A DNA stretch of 64,000 nt from the NCBI RefSeq assembly GCF_040834005.1, contig NZ_CP162129.1:385501-449500 (forward strand). The letters run 5' to 3'. This stretch comes from Paenibacillus sp. PL2-23. GTDB taxonomy: Bacteria > Bacillota > Bacilli > Paenibacillales > Paenibacillaceae. The position numbers and the translations under genes are program-made. The notes beneath the pieces are model-generated. The model searched no databases and was not told the DNA's origin. It saw only the letters and a list, made by a program, of their open reading frames with translations. Below are positions 46,391 through 56,200 of this stretch, piece after piece. Every line of letters begins with the position of its first letter. Position 1 is the first letter of the stretch.

Positions 46391-47128
46391 ATGAACAAAA
46401 AAGTGATGATAATATCGGCCGCGATCGCGGTCGTTGTGCTCGGCGGGGCAGGCGCTTATGCAGTTATGAATAATTATTTGGGCAATAATGTGGAGGTTGA
46501 GTCGGTAATGGCGACGCCTCAAGCGTCCGCTCCGGCGAACGAGCCGGGGGCGACGGAGGGCACCGCTAGCTCGGGGAATGCGGGGGCCGGAACGGTAGTC
46601 GGAGCGGATAAGCTAAACGGCGCATGGAATATCGCATCTGGCTCCAAGGTTTACTGGTCGGTCACGACGTCGAAGGCAACGGTCAACTTTGTCAACGAAG
46701 CGGTTACGGGCTCGTGGAACGTGGATCTAAACGACACGTCGGCCATGACCGGAGAGGGCGTGCTCGACATGACCGCACTGGATTCCGGCAACGGGCAGCG
46801 GGACGGCCATGTCAAAGGCGCGGATTTCCTGGCGGTGGACCAGTTCCCTCAAGCGACGTTCTCGGTCAAGTCGATCAGCGGCGCTCCGGCGGAGTGGACG
46901 GAAGGAATCGCGGTGCCGGTGACGATCGAAGGCACGATGACGGTGAAGGGTATCGACAAGGACGTCGCGTTCGACTCGACCGCGATGTACCAAGACGGCC
47001 AGCTGCTTCTATCCGGGACGACCGTGGTCACGTTCGCCGATTTCGGCATGACAAGCCCTCATACGATCGTTCTCGAAACAGAGAATGAGCTGTCCGTGCA
47101 GCTGGAGCTTATGCTCGCGAAAGCATAA
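46391..47128 (+). CDS. YceI family protein with N-terminal membrane anchor
   Basis: 245 residues. An N-terminal helix (VMIISAAIAVVVLGGAGAYAV) without a clear cleavage site and a Ser/Gly/Ala-rich linker precede the YceI lipocalin-like barrel (about 75-245): LNGAWNIASGSKVYWSVTTS, VTGSWNVDLN, DGHVKGADFLAVDQFPQATFSV, VTIEGTMTVKGIDKDVAFD, DFGMTSPHTIVLETE. YceI barrels bind polyisoprenoid-type lipids. Divergent from the two-component operon with a 200-bp shared promoter region that holds two TTGCAA motifs (about 46239-46256). AGGAGGG precedes the ATG. Confidence 0.87.
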   Translation: MNKKVMIISAAIAVVVLGGAGAYAVMNNYLGNNVEVESVMATPQASAPANEPGATEGTASSGNAGAGTVVGADKLNGAWNIASGSKVYWSVTTSKATVNFVNEAVTGSWNVDLNDTSAMTGEGVLDMTALDSGNGQRDGHVKGADFLAVDQFPQATFSVKSISGAPAEWTEGIAVPVTIEGTMTVKGIDKDVAFDSTAMYQDGQLLLSGTTVVTFADFGMTSPHTIVLETENELSVQLELMLAKA

Positions 47129-47142
47129 TCACCATATAATGA

Positions 47143-47188
47143 AGAGGGCTGCCTGCAATCATGTTAAGACGATCGCGGCAGCCTTCTT
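47143..47188. terminator. Bidirectional terminator between YceI and the ABC operon
   Basis: GAGGGCTGCC pairs with GGCAGCCTTC across a loop of about 23 bases; TTCTT on one side and ATTATA on the other suit use in both directions. Confidence 0.6.
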
Positions 47189-47203
47189 CTTGCGCCTCTT
47201 CCC

Positions 47204-47965
47204 TTAAGCGGCTGTCCGTCTGAACGCGCGCACGGCGAATAGATAGGCGATGACCCATATCCCCAGGCACCATGCGAGAGCGATCCAGATATCATGGCCT
47301 ACCGGTTGGCCGGACAGGAGCGCGCGGATGGATTCGACGATTGAGGTGACCGGCTGATTTTCGGCGAAGGCGCGTACGACGGCGGGCATGGTGTCGGTCG
47401 GCACGAAGGCCGAGCTGATGAACGGCAGGAAGATAAGAGGGTAAGAGAACGCGCTGGCGCCTTCCACCGATTTGGCGGTCAGGCCGGCGATCGCGGCGAC
47501 CCAGGTCAATGCAAGCGTGAAGAGGACGAGGATGCCGGCAACGGCAAGCCAGGACAGGATCCCCGCCGACGAGCGGAAGCCCATCAAGAGCGCAACGAGA
47601 ATGATGACGACGACCGAAAGGGCATTGGATACGACCGAGGTCAACACATGTCCCCACAATACGGAAGAACGTGCGATCGGCATGGAGTGGAACCGCTCGA
47701 TGATGCCCCGCTGCTTATCGAGGAAGAGGCGATAAGCCGTGTAGGAGATGCCGCTGGCGATCGCCATCAGCAGGATGCCGGGCAGCAGGTAGTTCACATA
47801 GTTTTCCGTACCGCTCTGGATCGCGCCGCCAAGCACGTAGACGAAGAGCAGTATCATCGCGATCGGCGTGATACACACCGTAAGAATCGTGTCCAGGCTT
47901 CGCATAATATGCTTCATGGAACGTCCAAGCATGACGCCGATGTCACTGAAAAAGTGTTCGTTCAT
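47204..47965 (-). CDS. ABC-2 type transporter permease (DrrB-like)
   Basis: 253 residues with six helices. The family block IASGISYTAYRLFLDKQRGIIERFHSMPIARSSVLWGHVLTS, then FLPFISSAFVPTDTMPAVVRAFAENQPVTSIVESIRALL, matches daunorubicin-resistance type DrrB exporters. It starts 2 bp after the ATPase gene stop and forms an exporter with it, probably for a lipophilic drug or antibiotic. Last gene of a PadR-led operon. Confidence 0.9.
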   Translation of the reverse strand: MNEHFFSDIGVMLGRSMKHIMRSLDTILTVCITPIAMILLFVYVLGGAIQSGTENYVNYLLPGILLMAIASGISYTAYRLFLDKQRGIIERFHSMPIARSSVLWGHVLTSVVSNALSVVVIILVALLMGFRSSAGILSWLAVAGILVLFTLALTWVAAIAGLTAKSVEGASAFSYPLIFLPFISSAFVPTDTMPAVVRAFAENQPVTSIVESIRALLSGQPVGHDIWIALAWCLGIWVIAYLFAVRAFRRTAA

Positions 47966-47967
47966 GA

Positions 47968-48726
47968 TTAAGTCAGCTCCTTTTTACCAATGATTTCGAG
48001 AAAGATTTCCTCAAGCGAAGGTTGTTTCTCGACATATTCGGTTTTTGCGGGCGGGAACAGCTTCTTCAGCTCCGCGAGCGTGCCGTCCGCAATGATTGTA
48101 CCTTTGTGCAAAATGGCGATTCGATTGGCGAGCTGCTCGGCTTCCTCCAGATATTGAGTGGTCAGGAATACCGTCGTGCCGCCGTCCGCCAGCTTCTTGA
48201 CGATCCTCCAAGCCTCCATGCGCGCCTCGGGATCGAGGCCCGTGGTCGGCTCGTCGAGGAAGATGATCTCCGGCTGTCCGATCAAGCTCATCGCGATGTC
48301 GAGCCTGCGGCGCATGCCGCCCGAGTACGTGGACACCTTGCGATTGCCGGCTTCGGTCAGGCTGAAGCGTTCCAGCAGCTCGTCGGCGACCTGGCGCGGA
48401 CTCGCCAGATGGCGCAGCTTGGCGATCATGATCAGATTTTCCCGACCGGTCAATATTTCGTCCACGGCGGCAAATTGTCCGGTCAGGCTGATCGCTTTCC
48501 GCACATGATCGGGGTCGGACGCGACTTCGTAGCCGTTCACGACGGCGGTGCCGCCGTCCTGCTTTAGCAGCGTGGTCAGAATTCGGACAATCGTCGTCTT
48601 GCCGGCGCCGTTGGAGCCGAGCAGGGCGAAGATTTCTCCCCGCTTTACTTTGAAGTTGACGCCCTTCAGCACTTCCGCGTCCTTGTAGGACTTGCGCAAA
48701 TCGTTTACTTCGATTGTATGCATCAT
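47968..48726 (-). CDS. ABC transporter ATP-binding protein (DrrA-like)
   Basis: 252 residues: Walker A LLGSNGAGKTTIV (about 36-48), Q-loop SLTGQFAAVDEILTGREN, signature YSGGMRRRLDIAMSLIG, Walker B IIFLDEPTTGLDP and H-loop replaced by Gln in TTQYLEEAEQLA, a usual DrrA variant. It energises the permease encoded just downstream. Confidence 0.93.
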   Translation of the reverse strand: MMHTIEVNDLRKSYKDAEVLKGVNFKVKRGEIFALLGSNGAGKTTIVRILTTLLKQDGGTAVVNGYEVASDPDHVRKAISLTGQFAAVDEILTGRENLIMIAKLRHLASPRQVADELLERFSLTEAGNRKVSTYSGGMRRRLDIAMSLIGQPEIIFLDEPTTGLDPEARMEAWRIVKKLADGGTTVFLTTQYLEEAEQLANRIAILHKGTIIADGTLAELKKLFPPAKTEYVEKQPSLEEIFLEIIGKKELT

Positions 48727-48741
48727 CCTTTGAATCCCCCT

Positions 48742-49092
48742 CTACTTGAATTTGTCCGTGTACTTTTTCATTTCCTTGGCAACCTCTTGGTACGCCTGTT
48801 CTTGGAAGATGTCGGCGTACGTTTTTGAATCTTTAATGATATCGTCGCCGAAAGACGCAACGTCGGCGCCGGTCACTTCGAGCACGCCCTTGCCCGAGGC
48901 CGAGCCTTGTTCGAACAGGTCGACGATTCCGGACAGCAATCCCGTTCCTTCGGTAAGCTCGACCGGGCCGACCTTGAAGAGATACTTTTGAATTTCCTTA
49001 TAAACGATTTGGTAATCGCGCGGGAGCGCTTTGACTCGGGCCACATGCGCCCGCCATTCTCTTTTGCCTTCGATGAGATCCCGGATTGTCAT
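48742..49092 (-). CDS. DUF1048 protein 1
   Basis: 116 residues, helical. Begins TIRDLIEGKREWRAHVARVKALPRDYQIVYKEIQKYLF. DUF1048 proteins are small helical proteins of unknown role, regularly found between PadR repressors and DrrAB-type exporters, as here. 15 bp before the ATPase gene. Confidence 0.85.
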   Translation of the reverse strand: MTIRDLIEGKREWRAHVARVKALPRDYQIVYKEIQKYLFKVGPVELTEGTGLLSGIVDLFEQGSASGKGVLEVTGADVASFGDDIIKDSKTYADIFQEQAYQEVAKEMKKYTDKFK

Positions 49093-49104
49093 TTTGATTT
49101 CCTC

Positions 49105-49452
49105 CTATTTGCCTAATTTTTTGGCAATACTATGGTTCAGCTGGTCGCGCCATTTGTCGCGGTACGTTTTGGCGCCTTCTTCGCCGGCGAGAGCCGCGCA
49201 GAAGCCTTGGATATCGTCGCCGAGCACCTCTTGGGCGCTCTGGCCGTCGGCGGCCGTCTCCTCTAGCAGTCCCAGCACGCCGTCGAGAATCGGCATGAGA
49301 TTGCGGCCGGTGAAATCCGAGTGCGGCCATAGATGGCCTTGGATGGATTTCCAGGCGGCTTGATATTCCGCGGGCAGCTTGCCGGCGCGCGCTTCGAAAG
49401 CTTTACATTCTCTTTTCATGTCGTTGCCGGTCATTTTATCCCAAACGTTCAT
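49105..49452 (-). CDS. DUF1048 protein 2
   Basis: 115 residues, a diverged paralogue of the next DUF1048 protein (shared KxExxAxxxRxxxLPxxYQxxxxxIQxxL pattern and a later GDDI motif). Its ATG overlaps the PadR stop (ATGA), indicating coupled translation. Two adjacent copies suggest a heteromer. Function unknown. Confidence 0.85.
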   Translation of the reverse strand: MNVWDKMTGNDMKRECKAFEARAGKLPAEYQAAWKSIQGHLWPHSDFTGRNLMPILDGVLGLLEETAADGQSAQEVLGDDIQGFCAALAGEEGAKTYRDKWRDQLNHSIAKKLGK

Positions 49453-49775
49453 TCGGCTCTCTCCTTCAGCTCATTCATTTTTGACGTTACGAAATGCCAT
49501 TTCTCCCAAAACCTCTGCAGCTCCGCGCGTCCCGCGTCGTTAAGGGCGAAGAACTTGCGCGGCGGCCCCATGTCGGACGGCTTTTTGGTGACCTCCACCA
49601 GCTTGTTTTTTTCGAGCCGGATCAGAATGGTGTACACCGTTCCCTCCACGACATCCGAGAAGCCAAGCGCGTTCAGGCGCCGCGTGATCTCATAGCCGTA
49701 CGTTTCTTGGCGGCTTATAATTTCGAGCACGCAGCCTTCGAGCACGCCTTTGAGCATTTCCGTTAAGTTTTCCAT
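49449..49775 (-). CDS. PadR family transcriptional regulator
   Basis: 108 residues: winged helix (MLKGVLEGCVLEIISRQETYGYEITRRL; VVEGTVYTILIRLEKNKLVEV; GPPRKFFALNDAGRAELQRF) with a short C-terminal dimer helix, PadR subfamily 1. It leads the operon and should repress it until the exported compound binds. ATG 49775 has GAAGGA 9 bp upstream. A perfect 9-bp dyad overlaps its -10. Confidence 0.9.
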   Translation of the reverse strand: MENLTEMLKGVLEGCVLEIISRQETYGYEITRRLNALGFSDVVEGTVYTILIRLEKNKLVEVTKKPSDMGPPRKFFALNDAGRAELQRFWEKWHFVTSKMNELKERAE

Positions 49776-49813
49776 CGCCATCATCCTTCGCTATTCTGTA
49801 TGACTGGTATCAA

Positions 49814-49843
49814 GTGTTACTTACTACCTCTACAAAGTAACAC
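49814..49843 (-). promoter_or_regulatory. PadR operator and promoter
   Basis: GTGTTACTT-N12-AAGTAACAC is a perfect inverted repeat. On the minus strand TTGACT, 17 bp and TTACTT form a promoter whose -10 coincides with the outer arm of the dyad, a classical repression layout. Confidence 0.75.
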
Positions 49844-49883
49844 GTAGTAGTGGGTGGAGTCAATAGCGTTTGAGTTTTTTTTA

Positions 49884-49925
49884 TTAAAAAAGGCAGCAGT
49901 CCATCCATAGGACGGGCTGCTGCCT
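49884..49925 (-). terminator. Terminator of the APC permease gene
   Basis: GGCAGCAG pairs with CTGCTGCC plus an inner TCC/GGA step; on the minus strand it is followed by TTTTTT. 22 bp after the permease stop. Confidence 0.85.
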
Positions 49926-49947
49926 GGTTGTTGGGGAGAAGCTAAGG

Positions 49948-51321
49948 TTAAGGCGACGCCGGCGCGTCTTCGGTCAAAGCGCCTGGCGCAGCCTGCTTCT
50001 TCGCCCCCGAAAACAGGGGCTGAATGCGGTAGCGGAAGAAGTAATACACAATGCCAATCGCAATCCATGTCATGCCGAGCCACAACGCCTGGCCGTCGAG
50101 CAGTGACAGCAGCCAGCCGATAAAGCAAGCGCCGATGAGCGGGCAGACGAGATAGAGGATGGTCTCCTTGAAGGAGCGCCGTTTCTCCTTGATATACAGC
50201 TTGAGGATAACGGACAAATTGACGAAGGTGAAGGCGGTTAATGCGCCGAAGCTGACGCATTTGACCGCGAAGTCGAGGCTGATGACCAGAGCCAGCATGG
50301 AGAATGCCGCGACAATTATAATATTGACAGCAGGCGTGCGGAATTTCGGATGAAGTGCGCCGAATACCTTCTTCGGCAACACGGCGTCCCGGCCGAACAC
50401 ATAGAGCAGCCTGGAGACGGTGGTGAACGAGGACAGGCCCTGCGTGAAGACCGCGAACACAACCACGGTCATGAACAGCGCGGATAGACCGGAGCCGCCG
50501 ACAAGGCGAACGACCTCCATGCCTGCCGTATCGACGTTGTCGAACGCCATATTCGGATGCGCCAGCTGTGTCAGATAGGATGGTGTCAAGTAGAGCAGGC
50601 TAGCGAGCGTAATAATGATGAGAATGGCGCGCGGTATGGTGCGGCCGGAGTCAATCGTTTCCTCCGACATCGTCGTGACGGAGTCGAAGCCCAGGAAGCA
50701 GAAGCAGATCACGGACGCTCCCGCCAGAACAGCCGCGATGGGCACTTCGGTTTGGAAGAGCGGCTGAAGCGGGCTGGAGACGGCGGCTTCGGCACCAATT
50801 AGATTCCTGACCAGGAAGAAGCAGAACACGGCGATGAAGGCCATCTGAATCCAAACGAACCACTTGCTGAGCATCGCAGACACGCTGACGCCAATAATAT
50901 TGATGACAGCCAGCACGGCGTTAAGCGAGACGACCCAGACCCACAGCGGAACAGACGGGAATTGCGCGTGAAGGAACAGTCCGAACGTCAGGCAGGCAAT
51001 CAGCGGCGAGAACAGATAGTCCAGCAGAATGGCCCAGCCGACGAGATAGCCGAGATAAGGGTGCATGCTTTTGCCCACATAGGTATACGCCGAGCCTGAG
51101 GTCGGGAATGTCCGGGCCATGCTGCCATAGCTTAAAGCGGTGAAAAAAATCGCAATAAAAGCAAGGAAATATGCCTGTGTCAGCATTCCTCCCGCACTTT
51201 CGTAGGCCACGCCATACACGGTAAAATAAATCATCGGCGTCATCCAGGCCAGCCCCAAATATACGATATGCCGGGTCGACAAGGTTCTCTTTAATGTGGT
51301 TTCTGCAGTTGCGCTGCTCAT
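49948..51321 (-). CDS. APC-superfamily permease under guanidine-riboswitch control
   Basis: 457 residues with 12 helices, amino acid-polyamine-organocation type: helix 1 IVYLGLAWMTPMIYFTVYGVAYESAGGM, helix 3 GSAYTYVGKSMHPYLGYLVGWAILLDY, helix 6 FCFLGFDSVTTMSEETIDSGRTIPRAI. A guanidine-I riboswitch leader makes guanidine or a related cation the likely substrate. Since the facing operon degrades guanidine, import is more plausible than export. ATG 51321 has GGAGG 9 bp upstream. Confidence 0.88.
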   Translation of the reverse strand: MSSATAETTLKRTLSTRHIVYLGLAWMTPMIYFTVYGVAYESAGGMLTQAYFLAFIAIFFTALSYGSMARTFPTSGSAYTYVGKSMHPYLGYLVGWAILLDYLFSPLIACLTFGLFLHAQFPSVPLWVWVVSLNAVLAVINIIGVSVSAMLSKWFVWIQMAFIAVFCFFLVRNLIGAEAAVSSPLQPLFQTEVPIAAVLAGASVICFCFLGFDSVTTMSEETIDSGRTIPRAILIIITLASLLYLTPSYLTQLAHPNMAFDNVDTAGMEVVRLVGGSGLSALFMTVVVFAVFTQGLSSFTTVSRLLYVFGRDAVLPKKVFGALHPKFRTPAVNIIIVAAFSMLALVISLDFAVKCVSFGALTAFTFVNLSVILKLYIKEKRRSFKETILYLVCPLIGACFIGWLLSLLDGQALWLGMTWIAIGIVYYFFRYRIQPLFSGAKKQAAPGALTEDAPASP

Positions 51322-51361
51322 TCCCATCATCCTCCATTCTTTCATCTCAAAAAAAAATAAA

Positions 51362-51482
51362 GCCCGGGAGGATATCGTGGATATCTCTCCCGGGCTTTTG
51401 TCCCTCCGTGGACACGGCCCTCAGGCCGTGCGTCTTCTCTCGGACCAGCCCGGCGCCTTACGCCGCGGAACCCTAGAAGACA
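51362..51482 (-). promoter_or_regulatory. Guanidine-I (ykkC) riboswitch for the permease
   Basis: On the minus strand: CTAGGGTTCCG, GGCTGGTCCGAGAG, ACGCACGG..., CACGGAGGGACAAAAGCCCG, in ykkC consensus order, followed by a strong stem AGCCCGGGAGGATATC / GATATCTCTCCCGGGCTT and T9-rich sequence as expression platform. The aptamer 3' GCCCGGGAG is also the 5' arm of the terminator, so guanidine binding should prevent the stem and allow transcription. Confidence 0.92.
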
Positions 51483-51566
51483 TCGTGTATTCGGTTTCGA
51501 TGTAATGTAATATAACATGACATTTTGGATTTGAAAAGGGGTATGTCAGGAAAAATAACAAAAGTA

Positions 51567-51595
51567 TTGACTATCCTTTGTTGTGGATGTTATCT
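51567..51595 (+). promoter_or_regulatory. Promoter of the guanidine operon
   Basis: TTGACT (51567-51572), 17 bp, TTATCT (51590-51595), about 55 bp before the plus-strand riboswitch. The 51483-51650 spacer between the two riboswitches is AT-rich and must hold both promoters. Confidence 0.55.
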
Positions 51596-51649
51596 TTAAT
51601 CACATAAGAAACGAAGCTCGCCAGCGAGTTGGATAACTGAATACTTTAG

Positions 51650-51785
51650 TTGGCTAGGGTTCCGTCGGCTTATGCCGGGACTGGTCCGAGAGCCAACCGT
51701 TCCGGCAAGGCTGCGGAGCGACACGGAAGGATAAAAGCCTGGGAGATATCAACAAGACGTCATGTCTTGGGATATCTCCCTTTTT
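51650..51785 (+). promoter_or_regulatory. Guanidine-I (ykkC) riboswitch for the carboxylase operon
   Basis: GGCTAGGGTTCCGTCGG, GGACTGGTCCGAGAGCC, ACACGGAAGGATAAAAGCCT, GGGAG follow the ykkC consensus. The platform is a stem GGGAGATATC / GATATCTCCC (51741-51780) with TTTTT. The gene context (carboxylase, DUF1989 pair, allophanate hydrolase) fits subtype 1, guanidine sensing, rather than the ppGpp or PRPP subtypes. Confidence 0.94.
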
Positions 51786-51822
51786 GTTTCCCCACAAACG
51801 CAGGATGAAGGAGCGATCGCTA

Positions 51823-52554
51823 ATGGAAAAGGTTACATGGAGCATGACTCTCGCCCCGGGAGGCAAGTGGTCTGGTGTTGTAGGACGCGGCAGCAGCATG
51901 CGGTTGACAGCGCTGGAGGCAGGGGGGAATGTATCGATGCTGATCTTCAGCGCCGATGATTGCGCGGAGCGCTACAATATGCCCGACACGCTGAAGGCGC
52001 AGCACACCTCGCATCTGACCCGCGGCCATACGCTGATGAGCGATAACGGGAGGGTGCTCGCGGCGATCGTGGAGGACAGCCTTGGCTGGCATGATCCGCT
52101 CTCCGGCTTCACAACCAGGGAGGGTACGGATGCCAAGTATGGCATAACCCGTTATCAGGAGCTGCGGAATGAGTGGCTGCGCAGCGGGGAGGAGAATTTG
52201 ACCGTCGAGCTGTTTCGCTCGGGTCTGAGACCGCGGGACCTGGGACCGGTTGTGAATCTGTTCTCGAAGGTGAGCTGCGACGAGAGCGGCGCGATGACAT
52301 TCCATTCCGGTCATTGCAAGCGCGGGGCGGCCATTACGCTTCGCGCGGAGATGGATATCCTGCTGCTACTGTCCAATACACCGAACCCGCTTGATCCCAA
52401 TAAGGACTATCCGTCGGTGCCGGTGCTGGTAGAGGTGGGGCAGACCGCAGGAGAGGTCGGCGAGGACGACTATTGCGTGCAATTCCGGCCTGAGAACCGA
52501 CGTGCTTATGAGAATACATGGAGCTATTACGCGCTGCGCCGCAGCAGCCGATAG
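51823..52554 (+). CDS. DUF1989 urea carboxylase-associated protein 1 (carboxyguanidine deiminase subunit)
   Basis: 243 residues of the DUF1989/UAAP family. Potential metal ligands: [50 protein letters not shown]. In characterised guanidine pathways two DUF1989 proteins (CgdA and CgdB) together remove ammonia from carboxyguanidine to give allophanate. ATG 51823 is 8 bp after AAGGAG. First gene after the riboswitch. Confidence 0.9.
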   Translation: MEKVTWSMTLAPGGKWSGVVGRGSSMRLTALEAGGNVSMLIFSADDCAERYNMPDTLKAQHTSHLTRGHTLMSDNGRVLAAIVEDSLGWHDPLSGFTTREGTDAKYGITRYQELRNEWLRSGEENLTVELFRSGLRPRDLGPVVNLFSKVSCDESGAMTFHSGHCKRGAAITLRAEMDILLLLSNTPNPLDPNKDYPSVPVLVEVGQTAGEVGEDDYCVQFRPENRRAYENTWSYYALRRSSR

Positions 52555-52567
52555 GAGGAGATTGCGA

Positions 52568-53224
52568 ATGACGACTTTTAACCGAGTGGAGAGCGAGAGA
52601 CTGGCGGAGACGGCCATCTACGATGCCATTATTCCGGCAGGTGACGGCTGGATGCATGAGCTGAAGCCGGGTCAGGTGCTGCGGATCGTCGATCTGGAGG
52701 GCAATCAGGCGGCGGATACGCTGTTCTATGACGCGGATAATCCGGAGGATCACTACAGCGCGACCCGCACGATAACGGGCCAAGGCAATATTTATTTGAC
52801 GGCGGGAACAGTGCTTCGGGCAGAATCGGGCAAAAAACTGCTTACAATTTTAGCGGACACCTGCGGCAGGCATGATACGCTTGGCGGGTCCTGCTCGGCG
52901 CAGAGCAACACGGTTCGTTACGCTCATGAGAAGCTTCATATGCATAACTGCCGCGACACGTTCATGCTGGAGCTGGCGAAGCATCCTGAGGGAGAGCGCT
53001 ATACGAAGCGGGATCTCGCCCCGAACATTAACTTTTTTATGAATGTGCCGGTTACGCCGGAGGGCGGACTGACATTCGCGGATGGCGTCTCCTCGCCAGG
53101 CGCATATGTCGAGCTTCGCTCGGAGTGCCGGACGATGGCTCTGATCAGCAACTGTCCGCAGCTTAACAATCCTTGCAACGCCTATAATCCGACCCCGGTG
53201 CGGGTCCTCATCTGGAATAACTAG
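52568..53224 (+). CDS. DUF1989 urea carboxylase-associated protein 2 (carboxyguanidine deiminase subunit)
   Basis: 218 residues, paralogue and probable partner of the preceding protein: [127 protein letters not shown]. The C-terminal block with clustered Cys is the family hallmark. TAGGAGGAGATT precedes ATG 52568, 13 bp after the partner stop. Confidence 0.9.
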   Translation: MTTFNRVESERLAETAIYDAIIPAGDGWMHELKPGQVLRIVDLEGNQAADTLFYDADNPEDHYSATRTITGQGNIYLTAGTVLRAESGKKLLTILADTCGRHDTLGGSCSAQSNTVRYAHEKLHMHNCRDTFMLELAKHPEGERYTKRDLAPNINFFMNVPVTPEGGLTFADGVSSPGAYVELRSECRTMALISNCPQLNNPCNAYNPTPVRVLIWNN

Positions 53225-53245
53225 AGATCGGGAGAGTGATAGCTT

Positions 53246-56200
53246 ATGTTCGACAAAATATTAATCGCCAACCGAGGCGCTATTGCGGTTCGCATCGAGC
53301 GGACGCTTCGCCATATGGGCATCCAGTCTGTAGCCGTCTACACGAAGGCCGATCAAGACAGTCTCCATGTAGATCACGCCGATGAGGCGGTACTGATCGG
53401 GGACGGTCCCGCCAAGGAAAGCTACTTGGACGCGGAGCTTATTCTTCAGACAGCGCTCGATACGGGCGCGCAAGCCATTCATCCCGGCTATGGCTTCCTT
53501 AGTGAGAATGCCGCTTTCGCCAGGGCTTGCCGTGAGCGCGGCATCGTGTTTATTGGTCCGACGCCGGAGCAGATGGAGACGTTCGGACTGAAGCATTCCG
53601 CGCGGGAGGCGGCGGAGCGCGCTGGCGTGCCAATGCTGCCGGGCACGGGGCTGATCGAGCAGGCGGGCGAGGCCGCGGCGGAAGCCAGGCGTATCGGCTA
53701 TCCCGTCATTCTGAAGAGCACGGCTGGCGGCGGCGGCATCGGCATGCGGGTGTGCGAGGACGAAGCGGCGCTGCTGGCGGCGTTCGAGGGGGTTCGGCAT
53801 CTTGCGGAAACGAACTTCCGCAATGGCGGGTTATTTCTGGAGAAGTATATTGCGAAGGCTCGTCACGTCGAGGTGCAAATATTCGGCAACCGGTTCGGTG
53901 AGGTGGTTGCGTTAGGTGAACGGGACTGCTCCATTCAGCGCCGCAATCAGAAGGTTATTGAGGAGACGCCGGCGCCGAACCTGCCGCAGGAGGTGCGCGC
54001 CAGCATGCTGGAGTCCGCCCGCAGGCTGGCGGCCGAGACGGGCTACCGCAGCGCGGGTACGGTGGAATATTTGTACGACCCGTCAACCTGTGAATATTAT
54101 TTCCTTGAGGTGAATACTCGGCTGCAGGTGGAGCATGGGGTTACGGAAGAGGTGCTCGGGGTCGATCTGGTGGAATGGATGGTGCGCGAGGCGGCGGATG
54201 AGCTGACGGGGCTGGACGCGCTTGTGCCGGTGCCGCAAGGACATAGCATTCAGGCGCGCATCTATGCCGAGGACTGCCTGCAGGACTTCCGTCCCAGCGC
54301 AGGGCAGTTGGATCAGGCGGTGTTCTCGCGGGAAGCCCGCAACGAGACGTGGGTGAAGGATGGATTGACGGTCACCACGCTATATGATCCCATGCTGGCG
54401 AAGGTTATTGTGCGCGGCGCGAATCGTGAGGAAGCCCTCCGCAAGCTGGCTTCGGCTTTGGCGGAGACGCGCTTCTACGGCTTAACAACGAACCTGCAGT
54501 ACGTGGAGGAGCTGCTGGCGCACGAGGATTGTGTCTCGGGTCAAGTCTATACGCGCATGCTGGGGAGCTTCCAGCCGGAGGAGCGGGCCATTGAGGTGCT
54601 GGACGGCGGCGTGCAGACAACGGTGCAGGACTATCCCGGACGCGCCGGCTACTGGGATGTTGGCGTGCCGCCATGCGGGCCGATGGATACACTGTCGTTC
54701 CGCATTGGCAATAAGCTGCTGGGCAATCCCGATGACGCGCCGGGTCTGGAGCTGACCCTGCGCGGCGGCTCGTATCGTCTGCGCTGCGATATGACGTTAT
54801 GTGTGACCGGCGCCGACATGGAGCCTGCGCTGGATGGAGAGTCTATCCCCATGTATAAGCCGGTAGCGGCTAAGCGCGGTCAAGTGCTGGAGTTCGGGGA
54901 AGCGAAGGTCGGCATGCGGGCTTATGTGCTGGTAGCGGGCGGACTGGATATGCCGCATATTCTGGGCAGCTCCTCGACGTTTACGCTGGGCGGCTTCGGC
55001 GGGCATGGCGGACGCGCCATCCGGACGGGCGATGTGCTGAGAGTGCGCAAGGCGCAAGCTGCTATTGAAGGGGCTGGCGCAGTGGATAGCGTGAGTGCAG
55101 AGCTGGACGTGACGCTGCGTCCCGCTATGACGCAGACATGGACCATTGGCGTTGTGCCGGGACCGCATTGCACGGAGGAGTTCCTGCTGCCGGGCTATCT
55201 GGATCAGCTGACAGAGACGGAATGGGAGGTGCACTTCAACAGCTCCCGGACGGGCGTTCGGCTGATTGGGCCTGCACCGCTATGGGCTAGAGAGGACGGC
55301 GGCGAGGCCGGGCTGCACCCGTCCAATCTGCACGATAACGCCTATGCCATCGGCACGCTGGATTTGACGGGCGATATGCCCATTCTGCTAGGACCGGACG
55401 GCCCGAGCTTGGGCGGCTTTGTCTGTCCGGCTACAACCGCCACGGCAGAGCTGTGGAAGCTTGGCCAGCTGCATCCCGGCGACAAGCTTCGCTTCCGTCT
55501 TCTGACGCTGGAGCAGGCCGACTCGCTAAGATCGGAGCTGGAGGACTGCCTGGACGCGATTGGACAGGGAGAGCGCAAGGGGCTGTCGCGATCGCCGCTG
55601 CCTGCATCGACCGCTGCGGAATTCTCTACAGATTATCCCGTGCTGGTCAGGGAGACGGAGGGGCGAGCGTTCCCCATGACCATCCGCTGCTGCGGGGATC
55701 AATATGTGCTGGTGGAGTACGGCCCCATGGAGCTGGATCTGAAGCTGCGCTTCCAAGCGCATGCCCTGATGCAGGCCATTCGGGATGACGGCAGTCTGCC
55801 GGTGCTGGATCTGACGCCGGGCATTCGCTCGCTGCAAATTCATATTGACCCGTCGCGGATGACGGTTCGCGATGCTTGCCTCCGTATTGCGGAGATTGAT
55901 CGCGGTCTGCCGCCGCTGGAATCCATTCAGGTGCCGTCCCGTATTGTGAAGCTCCCGCTGTCCTGGGACGATCCCGCCACGCAGGAGGCGATTGACCGCT
56001 ATCAGCAGAACGTCCGGCCGGATGCGCCTTGGTGTCCAAGCAATATTGAATTTATTCGACGCGTCAACGGGCTGGACAGCATGGATGACGTGAAGCGGAT
56101 TGTGTTCGACGCCAACTACTTGGTGCTTGGTCTTGGGGACGTCTATCTCGGCGCGCCTGTCGCGACGCCGACCGACCCGCGCCACCGTCTGGTCACGACC

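Noticed and set aside
51650..51785. ppGpp or PRPP variant of the ykkC aptamer
   Set aside because: The downstream genes are guanidine catabolism genes, not amino-acid or purine genes; subtype should still be settled by covariance model.
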